A DNA stretch of 64,000 nucleotides from Anthostomella pinea. Taxonomy: Eukaryota; Ascomycota; Sordariomycetes; Xylariales; Xylariaceae. A program made the translations under genes and the position numbers. The stretch is from contig CAUWAG010000010.1 of NCBI GenBank assembly GCA_963556695.1, positions 2,356,001 to 2,420,000 on the forward strand, written 5' to 3'. The notes under the pieces are model-generated. The model did no database searches. It was given only the letters and a program-made list of their open reading frames with translations, and was not told the DNA's origin. Shown in pieces: positions 1 to 11,065 of this stretch (position 1 is its first letter; each line of letters starts with the position of its first letter).

Positions 1-166
1 CATGAACCTCAAGGCGCAGGTCAAAGTATTGGCCGGGAAGAAAGTCGGCTTGATCCGGGGGAAAGACACAGCCAAGAGTCGGGCAAGCTCCGAGCCGCTG
101 AGACGTTTGGCCGGTAACCAAAGCGAGGGAGGCCGTCAGTACAAAGAGGGAAGTTGATATATCCAT
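1..166 (-). CDS. 5' end of a secreted-protein gene (partial)
   Basis: An ATG at 166 opens 55 codons that run off the window's left edge. The first ~19 residues (MDISTSLFVLTASLALVTGQ) form a clear signal peptide with a hydrophobic core and small residues before the likely cleavage site. The mature part begins with a cysteine pair around GACPTLGC followed by PPDQADFLPGQYFDLRLEV. That start loosely resembles secreted alkaline-phosphatase/phosphodiesterase-like proteins of ascomycetes; this is a recollection of the family and not proven here. The catalytic part lies outside the window, so the family is a guess while the secretion signal is well supported. No intron is seen within the visible part. 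Confidence 0.6.
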   Translation of the reverse strand, partial: MDISTSLFVLTASLALVTGQTSQRLGACPTLGCVFPPDQADFLPGQYFDLRLEVH

Positions 167-1528
167 TTTGTTATCTGATTACGTATCGTTGGCAGCTCGG
201 CTCAAGTCTGCACTCAGCGAAGGACGGCGGCGAGCAAGAGAAGTAGGGTCGCAGCTTCGTGGACCAGGCAACCTCAGCTCTTTATGCCCTCCAGATTTGG
301 CCTGCCGCCACTGCAGTGAAACCTCAGCTTGCTCGATGCTGGATTGTTCATCTGCGAACCTGCATAGAGACGAGCATTCAGCTCACCGTCGTGCTCGGAG
401 AGACGAGTGGCACGGTCTTGGCGATGGCGCCAATTCGCACATCCTGGGCCTGGTGGCTGTGAGATGTCCAATGGCGAAGTGCAGCACTGGTGATGCCCTG
501 CATGATTCAGGAAGCATGAATATCACACCCACGAAGAACCGCACGTGTCGACCTCAAGCGCAGGGCTGGGATCATTCGACGAAACTAGCACGCCAAGCTC
601 GGACGCCATATCCGATATCATCAGTAAAACGGTAATCACTCCGAAGCCAAGAGTTGTAAGAAGAAGAACTGATCGTGCTGCCGCGCCGCTACGGGCAGAT
701 GTCGTCGGGAAAAAGGTTCCTCTGTCTGCCAGCCCTCAACAGGTCGTATTATTGATGTGTGGTAACCCTTGTATGACGGCGCCAAGCCATATAGAAGAAG
801 ACGCACACCGTCGTCCCCGTGCGCGCCCGTCTTTCCCGACTCTCTCGACCTTCTGGTTTCGACAGAATGGCTTATTGCAGTGCATGGTGGTCGACTGAAT
901 CGCAAATGCAGTTGGACATGTTGACAAGCGGGCTGGCTTGGCGGCCGAACTTATATGACTTATATGCGGGGGTTCACGGCAGAGTCAGGGCAACGTGGGA
1001 CGTAGCTGGATCCTGATTGGTTGGTCTTTCAGATAGGGGGCCGGGGATGCAGAAAGCCAAGTCTTCCGCCTCTTCAACGTAGGCCAGGGCTGCCGGTGAC
1101 GCACGTGAGAATTCCCTCGGGCACTCCCAACTGCTTTTTATGAGATGCTATCTAGGCGACGGCGGCGGAGCTATGGTTGTCCTTGAGAGGCACGAATGAT
1201 GGATGTGCGGTGCTGACATTGGCCAATGATGTTACCAGACCACAGCATGCAGACCGCAGAAGTTGGTCGTGATGGAGTCGTCCCAGACTGTCGGGATCGC
1301 CAACCCACCGCTTTGAAATGGATTCGTACTATTGTGGACTGCCCAATGGAGGGTGAGGTGGTGGGAAGACCGACGAGAAGCAATGCTCCTATCTTCCCCT
1401 ATACTCACAAACGTCTGAAGTCGTATCCTCGATAGTCGCTGAACGATTGAACACGCCGTCATCAATGAGGACATATCAAGAGCGTTTGAAAAGACCAAGG
1501 CCATTGTCTCAGGTTCGATCTGCTAGCT
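167..1528. other. Intergenic region, no gene recognised
   Basis: GC-balanced DNA between the start of the left-edge gene and the stop of QTRT2. Only short overlapping open frames without recognisable motifs or coherent splice patterns occur. It must hold the promoter of the left-edge gene and the QTRT2 3' region. Confidence 0.5.
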
Positions 1529-3045
1529 TCAGTTGGTGACATCAGCGAACCCTGGCTTATCCAGCTCTTTGGCATCAATTTCTGGGACGAGGGGAGTCTC
1601 GTTCCCCTCCGCGGCCACTCCCGTCACGACAAGACCAGCAACCTCCGCAGCGAGTGCTAGGTCTTCCGAGCCATCCTCGTCAAACTTCTGAAAGGCCGGA
1701 GGGTTGATCTTTTCATCTCCTCCTTGGCTCTTGAAGTGGTAGCCACGGGCCCTTGGTCTTAAGCCTGTCCCCTTAGGCAGTTCAGAGTCGTATATTCTTG
1801 AGAACAAATCACAATTCTTCTCGAAGGCAGCTGGCTCCGTGCTTATTGAGGCGCGTATTCCTGCGAAGAAGTCGTTCACGACTTGGTGATTGTGGATCTG
1901 CAGGAGAGTCCACCCAAGCATCTCTTTGGCGTTGAGAAGGTGGTGCAGATAGGCGCGATGATGCTTGGTGCAGGTGTAGCACTTGCATCCCTCTACCAAG
2001 GGCATTAGCGAAACTTTGTGGTCTTGTGACCACATATCAACCCCAAGCGGCCTGATGCTCTGTGTCGAATCTGCCAGGGGAGGAAAGGCAAACTCAAGGG
2101 CGATGCCCGCATCGGAGGTGCTATTTAGGAAAGGTAGCATAAATATGTCGATACCCAGCTGAACTTGCCGGAGAATGTCATGCGGCGACGCGATGAAGTC
2201 TAGTGACAGGCGGGGAAGTGGGCTCAAGGGTCCCGGGTTCGACAAGTCGGGGAGGATGTCAGCGTCGTACACGGCTAAGCCGGACAGTTGCCCGGCGTGT
2301 TCCTGCTCGAGGCGATCTATGTACTCCCACTGCGTTGGGTAAGGGATCGGAAGAAGCGGGGCAAAGACGGCACTCTGGATGCCCCCGTCAGAGCCAGCAA
2401 GACGGAAGAAGCCGGCCAGCCAATCTTCGGTTCTCTCAACCATCCGGAGCTGGCGTTTGAAGCTGTTGGGCGTTTTCGAGCGGTTGAAGGTTAGGTCCGC
2501 CAAGGGAATTGCGATATCTGGTTTTAGCTTGTTGATGGCATGACGGTAGTTTTCATTACTCAGTTTCTGGAAGCCGGTTGAAGTGTAGATGGAAATGTCG
2601 TTGCTCCCATTGCCCATCGGAGTGGTGACGGCAGGGTGTCTTCGAGCTGCTAAAACAGTAGCCATATATGACGGTGTAGCAGTGTACGCGTGTAAGGTCT
2701 CTATATCCTCAGATTCCATGTTATAGATGGCAGGAAAAGCCCTCTTGCGAGATGTTTCTAGAACTGAATAAGACGTCAGTTTAGACCAACTGAGGATGGT
2801 ATACGGGAAAAGAACTCACAATCCTCGAGCGCAATGTACGTGCCACCGAGCTCTGTGTGTTTGACAAGGTTGTCTGGTGTCATATGGGGTACGGCCCCTC
2901 GCGACGTGAGACCGATGAAATTTGGCGTGTCCATTGGCGGGCGCTTCGGCAGCGCCAACCTGCCAACTCTGATTCCTGCACCATCATTCGTGATGCTCCT
3001 CAGTACTTCGAAGACGACACGTCTATCCCCATCGCCTTTCTGCAT
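1529..3045 (-). CDS. QTRT2: Queuine tRNA-ribosyltransferase accessory subunit 2 (QTRT2/QTRTD1)
   Basis: Two exons, 3045-2820 and 2763-1529, joined across a 56-nt GTGAGT...CAG intron, give 486 residues. The TGT-family TIM-barrel start is seen in exon 1 (FEVLRS...GRLALPKR...PNFIGLTSRGAVPHMTPDNL), followed by LEDFLETSRKRAFPAIYNM across the splice. The zinc site typical of the family (C-x-C-x2-C with a distal H, in GCKCYTC...LLQIHNH) lies at about residues 335-365. The family's non-catalytic subunit pairs with QTRT1 to insert queuine at position 34 of GUN-anticodon tRNAs, at the mitochondrial outer face in animals. The 486-residue length exceeds the ~415 of animal proteins mainly through a C-terminal acidic extension. 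The start at 3045 was chosen because an upstream in-frame ATG (3099) adds only a non-family stretch. It is divergent from the LCCL gene. Confidence 0.9.
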
Positions 3046-3795
3046 GCTGCGCTGCTTTCTGCTGTAGCGACCAGGACATCCAAGGCAGGCTGCAGGCATC
3101 CGGGATCAGGTAAAGTTCGAAGTCAAAAGATCCAAAAAAAAGGAGCGACGGATTGAGATTTTCGCAATTGCGTCCAAAGTCTTGATGTTCGCAACCTGAC
3201 TGCTAGGCTTCACGCTCGTTGTATGCCCGTGTGCTGTAGCTGAAGGCTGAAGCCTGATTCCCCCAGGGTGTGTCACAATAGCCCCCACTCTCAGCCACTT
3301 GAGTGGGGGGGTCTGTGGATCGAGTCAACTATGTCTTTTTTAGGACTAGTGGATTTCGGGACCGAACGGATGACGCAGAAGGTCCAAGTTCCAACGTTGG
3401 AAGTTTGACGGCAACTTCCGAGAGCCAATCCCCGGGGCCTCGGGTACGATAGGACGGCCCCCGCGATTCCATGTTCGTTTCATCGAGTCGTCGTCGTCGT
3501 CTCGCCATCTGCCCACACCTCGAGAAGGCTGAGCAGGCTCTCCGTCCCGACATGTTCCTGTCGTCTTCGATTGTTGATCTCTACGTCGAATCTTGAGTCC
3601 TGTTGTGGCCATGTTGATTGCCAGCCGCTTCATTGTGCCCATGTAAATCCCGTACTCCTGGTGTGATTATCCCGTATATACTGTAGTATATAGTCATCAC
3701 ATTGGCCCGCCCTCGTACCTTCACTCTTCCGTATGTTACCATCTTACCATCCGAAACATCCTGAGGCTCACAAGACTTGACAGCGTATATATATC
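3046..3795. promoter_or_regulatory. Divergent promoter region QTRT2 / LCCL protein
   Basis: A 750-bp gap between two divergent start codons. No convincing gene is seen. It contains a strong hairpin (3282-3309) and an AT-rich patch around 3670-3700 with TATATAC/GTATATA that could be a TATA region for the plus-strand gene. Confidence 0.5.
3282..3309. repeat. Perfect 9-bp inverted repeat (hairpin)
   Basis: CCCCCACTC at 3282-3290 is followed, after a 10-nt loop, by GAGTGGGGG at 3301-3309. The arms are perfectly complementary. The CCCCAC/GTGGGG core resembles binding sites of C2H2 stress-type zinc-finger regulators, and its place in a divergent promoter suggests a cis element; that role is inference. 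Confidence 0.6.
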
Positions 3796-5772
3796 ATGAA
3801 TCACAGCCACGCTGTGCTTCGTCAAGACTCCCCGGTTGATATCGAACGAGAGCGCACCGCTGCCCGCTCGGATCATCCGGACTCTCCGATCGACGCTTCG
3901 GCCCGCCTCGATGACGAAGAGCTCGACTCTGACGACTCTCCCACACCACGCTTTATGCAAGAAGAAGGAGCCTGGAAGCGTTGGAGATGGATACCCTATC
4001 CCGCCCGTAAGCTGGGGAAGACCGTGTACAGGTGGATGAAGGGACCGCAGCCACCCAGGATTTGGAAGATCGATCCGTTCTTCCCAACCATACAACATGC
4101 CCCTCTGACCCTCATCGAGAGGTTGCTGCCGAATAAGAAGCACCGACAGGGGCTATTCTTGGCCTACTTCGCCGCATGGATCCTCACATTTGCCATTGTC
4201 CTGTGGCAGGGGCAAGTCTCGTCGGAAGTTCAGGGCTGGGGTCAGCCATCTGATATCAGCTGTGGTGTCACCTACTGGACCGCCAAAAACGGGTGCGGGC
4301 TCGACGGGATGGACTGCCGGCCTTTCAACGGCTCTGGTTTCGCCTTCCGATGTCCTTCGAATTGCGGCAGCTACCGTGTTCTCAACCCCCGAGCTGTGGG
4401 ACAGCAGGAGATAGTGTATGCGCCTCTGGTCATTGGTGGACCGCCTGATGCGACGAATGAAGCTGATCCGGTCTACCGAGGCGACTCGTTTATCTGCGGC
4501 TCGGCCATTCATTCCGGCGTCATCTCGAATTCAGATGGCGGCTGCGGCGTCGTGGAGTTGATTGGTGAACAGCAGAACTATGTCAGCACGAACAGGCACG
4601 GCATCAACAGCGTTGGCTTCGACTCGTACTTCCCCTTGTCGTTCACGTTTCTGCCAGGCATCAAATGCGAAGCTCGTGACGCTCGGTGGTCATTACTGGC
4701 CGTCTCGGCGGTCTTCACCTCAATCCTGTCGTTGTTCACGGCGTCATCGGCTGCCTTCTTCTTCGCAAACTTCATCATCATATTCTGGCAAGTGGGCATG
4801 GCTTCTGATCCACCGTCTGAGACATCAGTAGCGGGTCTCTTCTCTGATATCATCGGCAAGTTCCTCCCTGCACTGTTTTGTGCTTGGGTCATGTACGACA
4901 AGATGGGTGTCCGGCGAACCTTGAGAGGCCTGACTGCCCAGGTTGAGAAGACTGTCTTGTGGCTCTGCGGATGCTGGGTCGGCGCCCTGACCAATTACAC
5001 CTTTGACTTCATACCAATCCAGCGATTGACGGGCCACGATCTCGACCAGCAACCCGGTGCCAAGGCTGCACTCGCCGTCATCGTCGTCGTGATTGCTGTC
5101 ATTGTCGTGGGTCAAGTTTGGTGTTTCCAGCAGGAAGCACGATTACTACGCGTTCTCAAGTTGTACGCTGTGCTCGTACTCGCCATCATCATCGCTGTAG
5201 TTTTGCCCAGCCTCAGCTTGCGCATACATCATTATATCCTTGCCTTGTTGCTATTACCAGGCACCAGTATGCAAACCCGCCCCTCGTTACTCTATCAAGG
5301 CATCCTCATTGGCCTTTTCATTAATGGCATTGCCCGTTGGGGATTTGACGCGGTCCTTCAGACTTCATCGGCTTTGCAGGGCGATGCTCAACTTGGCTCG
5401 GCTCTGCCCGTCCTGAACACACCAGATATCAACGTCGCCAACTCGAGTATCATATTTGGGTGGAACGCCACCTCAGACACCGGTTATGACGGTGTCAGCG
5501 TCCTGGTCAACGACGTGGAGCGGTATCGAGGTTTCTTTGGCGACGAGGACGCTGACCAATTCGTATGGAGTCGCGACAACGGGTCGAGCTACGATGAGTA
5601 CTTCCGCTTTGGTTATGTGCTGGGCACATCGACGGGCGACTACACCAAAGCTGGTGTATGGACCGCTGAACTCGATTGGATCGAAATGGCGGCAGGGCCC
5701 TCGAGGATCAAAAGCCGAGACCTCCGCGTAGATGAGAATGAACAGGTGCCGCGGGCCTTGTGGAATCACTAG
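3796..5772 (+). CDS. LCCL-domain polytopic membrane protein
   Basis: A single-exon gene of 658 residues. Residues 1-115 are a hydrophilic, acidic cytosolic tail; one membrane span follows at about 119-138; then comes a lumenal/extracellular LCCL domain (about 180-285) with the hallmark FICGSAIHSGVISNSDGGCG and paired cysteines (CRPF...FRCPSNCGSY). From ~298 on there are about seven hydrophobic segments (for example LLAVSAVFTSILSLF, AALAVIVVVIAVIVV, LLYQGILIGLFINGIA), ending in a hydrophilic domain with NxS/T sites. The architecture is that of fungal LCCL proteins of the cell surface or endomembranes; the LCCL fold is thought to bind carbohydrate or lipid, but the biochemical role in fungi is not settled. 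Start chosen at the first ATG after an upstream AT-rich stretch. Confidence 0.88.
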   Translation: MNHSHAVLRQDSPVDIERERTAARSDHPDSPIDASARLDDEELDSDDSPTPRFMQEEGAWKRWRWIPYPARKLGKTVYRWMKGPQPPRIWKIDPFFPTIQHAPLTLIERLLPNKKHRQGLFLAYFAAWILTFAIVLWQGQVSSEVQGWGQPSDISCGVTYWTAKNGCGLDGMDCRPFNGSGFAFRCPSNCGSYRVLNPRAVGQQEIVYAPLVIGGPPDATNEADPVYRGDSFICGSAIHSGVISNSDGGCGVVELIGEQQNYVSTNRHGINSVGFDSYFPLSFTFLPGIKCEARDARWSLLAVSAVFTSILSLFTASSAAFFFANFIIIFWQVGMASDPPSETSVAGLFSDIIGKFLPALFCAWVMYDKMGVRRTLRGLTAQVEKTVLWLCGCWVGALTNYTFDFIPIQRLTGHDLDQQPGAKAALAVIVVVIAVIVVGQVWCFQQEARLLRVLKLYAVLVLAIIIAVVLPSLSLRIHHYILALLLLPGTSMQTRPSLLYQGILIGLFINGIARWGFDAVLQTSSALQGDAQLGSALPVLNTPDINVANSSIIFGWNATSDTGYDGVSVLVNDVERYRGFFGDEDADQFVWSRDNGSSYDEYFRFGYVLGTSTGDYTKAGVWTAELDWIEMAAGPSRIKSRDLRVDENEQVPRALWNH

Positions 5773-6963
5773 TGATGCAACGGAGCCGGAAAGCTGTAGA
5801 ATCTATGATACACGAACGTTTGGCATATTCCGTCCTGCGTGGAGACACGCTGAGAGATTTGCACTTCATGTCCAGGTCAATAGAAGCTCAGTCAGGTGTG
5901 AGGATGTACAGTCCCCGGTTGAGGTGAGTTACGGTGATTCATGGACTGCGCTTGGTTGGCGACTTACCTAGGTTAGTTCACGGGGACTTTGGTAGTCTTC
6001 AATGCTGAAATTTCGAAGCCTGCTCTGGAGGGCAAGGGCCAAAGCATCTCACGTGATCACGTCACGCACTTTCAAGGGTAAGATCATGGAAGCCCATTTT
6101 GTGTGATATTTTGGGTGCATCATATGATCATCCATCCTCTCAATGACTGCCCGACTGGCAAGTATCATGATCCTGCTGCAATTGTCGAGACTGGGCCATA
6201 AGCTATGGCTTCAGAACACTGTACCAGCACCTTCCAATGAGACGGTATCCAATGAGGGGGGTGCTCTTTTGTCCCTGGCCATTCCCTACTCGTCAAAGTC
6301 ATGTTGGAAGAATTGCCGGGTTGCAGGCCTTGACGGGAGATGGCATTTGCCACGCATTATACTGATGAGCCGCATGGAATGCCGTGCGACACAGCCGGGA
6401 CATCTTTACTTCCCTACTTAATCTTCTCCCCACAGATAATCTCCACTGGCCCCCCTTCCCCAGGATCGCTCCACGATGCCCCAATCGCCGTCGTTCCAAC
6501 TTCATGATCCCCAGATTGCACTAGCTTAGGTTGGCGGCACCTGGGCGGCGGAGGGAATCCTTCGTGCTGCTGCTGCGGAACCGAGCGAGTCAGGCCAGGC
6601 CGAGACTGATCGATATGCAGCGTCGTCCTGTTCTGGAGCTGCACCCTTGTCGCCTGCGTGCGGTCGAGAACGGCCTGGCGTTGGAGACTGTGCCTCGCGC
6701 GCGCGCGAAACGATACGGGATGTTCCAACATGGTGAGTAGGCCACAGGTGATGCTGACGTCTTCTCCGCCCCTGTCATCAGGTCTGCCGGCACGGGGCAC
6801 CGGGCATTGCACTTCGGCACCCAGTCTCACAATCTTCTTTTTTGACACCACTCCTTCATACTTGGACACGATTGACTCTTGCAGTTTCGACAACACTTGA
6901 ACTCGCTCTCGAGGCATCGCACCTAGGCGCAACGCAACGCAACGCCTTTCGCTTCCCCGCAAG
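5773..6963. other. Intergenic region, no gene recognised
   Basis: Nearly 1.2 kb between the LCCL stop and the MFS start. A (GC)n tract lies near 6698-6706 and three CAACG-type repeats occur just upstream of the MFS ATG (about 6930-6950). The minus-strand frames across 6414-6962 show no family motif. Confidence 0.5.
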
Positions 6964-9074
6964 ATGGAGATGAACTACGATGAGGCGGAGCTACGCCAGA
7001 TCGAGGAGGAGCTCCACGCCGAAATCCTACCAGGCACGGAGATCATGGCAGACGTGGGAAGCCATCACTTCGTCAAAGGCGGCTCACACGTTCTGGTGCC
7101 GCAACCCTCTGCGGACCCGCATGATCCTCTTGTGAGTCCCATCCATACCTGCGTCACAGCACCGGGTGCAATGCATGTGGCTAATTGGATGCTGTGTCTT
7201 TGTCTTCACAGAATTGGTCACCGTTATGGAAAGGCTTGTGTATCGCAGCTTCCTGCAGTGTCTCGTTCGTCGAAGGTTTTGGCCCGCTTGCTCTTGCGCC
7301 TATGTTCCGTAAGTACTACCTTATGCTTACATGTATTGAAGCAGACCAAGCAGCGAGCGTACTGACCATCGTGCCCGACTGTCCCAGCCTACTATATCAA
7401 AGACTTCGACAGCGATCTGGCCTCTGTCGTCAAATTCACCGGCATCGCTATTCTGGTGCTCGGGTTCAGCAACTTCATTTGGTAAAATACATCCGCTGTG
7501 ATGGGCCACACCAGCACGACTGCTGACTTTCGAACGCATAGGGTGCCGCTGAGCACTTCCTTCGGTCGTCGGCCTGTGTACATCTTCTCCTTGTTGATCT
7601 GCTTCGGCTCTTCAATATGGCGTGCGAGGGCACAGACCTACAGCAGCTTCATGGGCGCATGTGTCTTGAACGGTATTGGCGCCGGGCCCGCAGAGTCGAT
7701 ACAACCAGCTGTGATCGCGGACATTTTCGTACGTATACGTCTCTCGGTTCTTAGATACGTATTTATTGTGCGAGGCACGCTGACGTTTTCTTCTCTTCGC
7801 CGCACTGTAGTTCTTGCACGACAGAGGCCTCTGGAACACGCTATACTGGGTTGTCTACATGGGATCGTTGATGGTTGGTCCTATCATTGCGGGCTCGATG
7901 AGCTACCACGTCGGTTGGCGTAACTTCTGGTGGTTCAACACGGCCCTCATTGCGGCTTCCCTCATCATGGTCATCTTCATGTTTCCCGAGACGAAATGGC
8001 ACCGCCTCCACCCTGACGAGATGATGAAACAGGTGAAGGCCGACGAGAACTCTAACTCTGTGGAGAAGCCAACAGCAAAGAACGTCGAGGACCCCGAGAA
8101 GCTCGGCGGCACGGTATCCCACGTGCCGACTCGCGGCACCATGCCAGACCTCAGTGCCCAAGCGACATCCGAGCGTGACCCGCACCTCGGGAAGGGCACG
8201 CCCAGCACGGCTCAATGGAGACTGTATCAGCCCAATGCGCACCCATTCAAGTCAATCTTGCTGGACCTCTGGGTCCCGTGGAAGCTCTTCGCCTTCCCGA
8301 TCGTCGAGTTCGCCTCCTTCGTCGTCTCCTGGTCCTGCTCCTCCTTCCTGACGCTCAACCTTACCCAATCGCAGAACTTTGCTGCGCCGCCGTATCTCTA
8401 CAACTCGGAGCTCATCGGCTTCATGAACTTCGCAATCTTGATTGGCGCCATGATTGGGCTGGCTACCGCTGGACCGTTGAGCGATTGGGTCAGTGCCCGT
8501 GCCACGAGGAAGAACCGTGGCATTCGTGAGCCGGAGATGCGTTTGCCTGCCATGAGTAAGTGGTCGTGTCATCTCGTCAAACCGGAGGTTTAGAAGATCG
8601 ACTAACTAACACCTCACCTACAACAGTACCATACGTCTTGATCATGATACTCGGTAACTTCGTCGTTGCGTTTGGCTACGAGCAAAAGTGGCCGTGGGAA
8701 GCTATCGTCATCATCGGATACACGTGCGCCGGCATCCAGGTCGCAGCTTTGCCGGCAATGGTGACGACCTACGCCGTGGACAGCTACAAGCCCGTTGCAG
8801 GCTCGCTGATGGTTTCCATCACCGTCAATAAGAACGTCTGGGGCTACGGCTTCTCCGAGTTTCTCACCCCTTGGATCATCGAGTCCGGCTTCGTAAGTTT
8901 ACACCCTTGGATCGATCGCGGGCTTGGGAAATGCTGACAACGGCTGTGTAGGTTCCACCGATCATGACCAACATGTGCCTCATCACCCTTTGGTGCAGTT
9001 GTGGTATCATCTTCTACATATGGGGCAAGGACTTCCGTCGCTGGTCGAAGAACGACTTCGTGCACAAGATGTGA
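6964..9074 (+). CDS. Major facilitator superfamily transporter (DHA1 type)
   Basis: Seven exons fit exactly in phase: 6964-7131, 7212-7308, 7388-7481, 7542-7728, 7811-8555, 8627-8892 and 8952-9074, with GT-AG introns of 59-82 nt. The product has 559 residues. A cytosolic N-tail is followed by NWSPLWKGLCIAA, a motif-A-like loop (TSFGRRPVYIFSL), a TM4-5 region GIGAGPAESIQPAVIADIF and FLHDRGLWNTLYWV, a long charged central loop (HPDEMMKQVKADEN...), and the C-terminal half with MIGLATAGPLSDW. This is the layout of fungal drug:H+ antiporter-1-type permeases close to Hol1-like proteins, acting at the plasma membrane; substrate cannot be read from the sequence. It lies alone without a biosynthetic cluster. 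No lesion was found. Confidence 0.9.
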
Positions 9075-10003
9075 GTGAGCGGCGTGCACATCGCGGTAGC
9101 TTTCAACAGTAGCAGAAGACGACATGCACTGGACACCTTACGTAAAGGTCCTCGACATATATAGCGATGAGCTAAGCTCTATGTCTGAATTCCATGGTCT
9201 TGGGATGCACTGTAGCTTTTTGCTATGATGAAGATCTTTGATAATCCAGAGCGCCGTATTGCTTTGTTGAGCGCGCAGTTCCCTCGCTCTCGCATGGCTC
9301 AATTACGTAGCCGATTCATCCGAGATTTCCCTTCAGGTCGTTCGTTACGGGGCCCTTCGTAAGTAAGCTGACCGAAATGCCCTGGTCATTACTCATAAAT
9401 CCTTCGCTGCCTCAGCTTTGCTCTTCTGTTTCTGCTACATGAGCTTGCGACGTCTTCCATTGCCATTCCTTGGGGACCCAAGCCTTTGAGCACTTCGAGT
9501 ATAAGTATACAGCACGCTCTTACACGCAGGCGCATTGTTGACAACGTCACCCCACCACCGCCCAGAGGTCATCTTAGATGCTGAGCCGCTGGGGTACATG
9601 TATGAGATCTTTGTAGGTCTAGTAGCTGCCAAACAGTATTGCGATGACTTCCGCTCACATGGCCATGGCCGCGGCGTTTCACACAATTCAATCAATCGGC
9701 TCGGCCCAGAGAGTGGGGGCTAACGCATCCATTGAAACATATCCACCTGGGCAGTACTTAAAAACAGGTGACATTACCACTTCAAAATAGGTATCATCCA
9801 TGGAACGGTGCTCCCCTGCCGGCCTGGGGGGGCTCTGGTCCGGTAGGGGCCAATGCGTACGGGAAGGGAACACGACCACCTGAATGATACTTAGAAACAG
9901 TAGGCTTTACTACTTAAAAACATGTATCTTTCATTGAACGCTGCTCCGCAGCGAACCAGGCGACGACGCCGCTTCCCTCCGGGATCCTCCGGGAAGCGGG
10001 TCT
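9075..10003. other. Intergenic region leading into the TE block
   Basis: No gene seen. The last 250 bp contain two related stretches beginning ACTTAAAAACA (about 9756 and 9911), each followed by TATC...CAT(G/T)GAACG-like sequence, and short palindromes (GCTGCTCCGCAGC near 9942), which look like remnants of an older repeat rather than unique DNA. Confidence 0.45.
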
Positions 10004-10008
10004 GCTGG

Positions 10009-10175
10009 TGTTGAATGGGAGCCGGAGATAGACACCGGAAGATCTCCAGTGGGGCAGAGACGCACAGGGCATCTGACCCACCAAGAAGACAGATGATCAA
10101 TCTCTGCACGCAGAGCAGAACAATCAATAGAGTCAATCAACATCCGTGTATTCAACAACATCCGTGTATTCAACA
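10009..10175 (-). mobile_element. Solo LTR, family B, with 5-bp TSD
   Basis: Read on the minus strand the 167-bp element starts TGTTGAATAC and ends CCCATTCAACA, so it has TG...CA termini with an inverted TGTTGAAT/ATTCAACA. It is flanked by the direct duplication GCTGG at 10004-10008 and 10176-10180. A near-identical copy in opposite orientation sits at 26422-26574. No internal retrotransposon domain adjoins it, so it is a solo LTR. Its 5' end (plus-strand right end) carries a perfect tandem copy of the 18-mer ACATCCGTGTATTCAACA (10140-10157, 10158-10175). Confidence 0.85.
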
Positions 10176-10581
10176 GCTGGCCCTAGAGGGGGTTCTATGA
10201 CAATAATACCTGCAACTACACCTAACCTAAACCTATCTTGAATAAATAAATAATAATAATAAAATCCTTTTCCGCTACTATTACATATGTTATTAAAGCC
10301 GTTATATGTTTATATATACTCTTAAAGCCTCACAAAAACATATTAAAAAGCTTTACTTATCGCTTTATTTAATATAAAATATTTTAAGACGTAAATAAAC
10401 GTATAAAATACCTTTAAATATATTTATAGTTTATAACAATTACTACCGATAGTACAAAAAAGGTATGAAACAATAAATAGTTAAAAAAATTATAATTGCG
10501 TTACGTTAAATAAATAAAAACTTTAAAGCCGTTATTAAACTTATTAAAGTTATGTCATAAAACTCTTGAACGTTAAGTTAA

Positions 10582-11065
10582 TGTGAGGAGCCGTCTAACC
10601 TATAAAGCTAAAGGGTTCTATAGTGTTTATATTCTGAGGTAAGTTAACACAAAGGACGATAGAGGCTTCTGTCAACTAGAAGACACTCAGATGCTGGGGC
10701 TTGGTCTAAACTGGGTTCACTGTGTAGTCGAGTCGTCGGGAGATTTCTTCCACCTTAGGGTTGGCTAAGATGCTTAGATTGATCACTGAGGTAGAGACTG
10801 TCTATCTATCTGGCTAGGAAATGTCTGTCCTTATATATCCAATCTCTCCTTCACTGATTAGGTGGCTCACCCTGGATCACTATAGTGATCCAGTGATTCA
10901 AATTCTTAGTCACGTGACCCAGGCTCTGCTGGTCGCGTGATCTGTGTATCGTTGCTCCATTGCTCCGATCTCTCTACTGATCAGCACCTCACTCTCTGGT
11001 CAACCTGTTTCCAATCGTCTCCTCTAGGCCTGCTATCAGGCCGCACTGTTTGTTGGTCCATAACA
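10582..11065 (-). mobile_element. Probable solo LTR, family D (484 bp)
   Basis: A GC-normal island in AT-rich DNA. Read on the minus strand it begins TGTTATGGACCAAC and ends CGGCTCCTCACA, giving TG...CA ends, and contains a TATATAAGG box in mid-element as expected for an LTR promoter. No matching 5-bp target duplication is seen (GTTAA on the left, TATAC on the right), which could reflect RIP of the flanks, inter-element recombination or misplaced ends. Family assignment (Gypsy-type) is a recollection of similar LTR starts. Confidence 0.6.

Noticed and set aside
168..905. Overlapping frames of 60-155 codons on both strands near the left end
   Set aside because: Several begin at non-ATG codons, none has a family motif or coherent splice sites, and they overlap each other; judged chance frames in the promoter of the left-edge gene.
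10015..10200. 61-codon frame inside LTR family B, repeated at 26568-26368
   Set aside because: The duplicated peptide comes from the LTR itself; the repeat is explained by the element's TG...CA ends and target duplication, not by a conserved gene.
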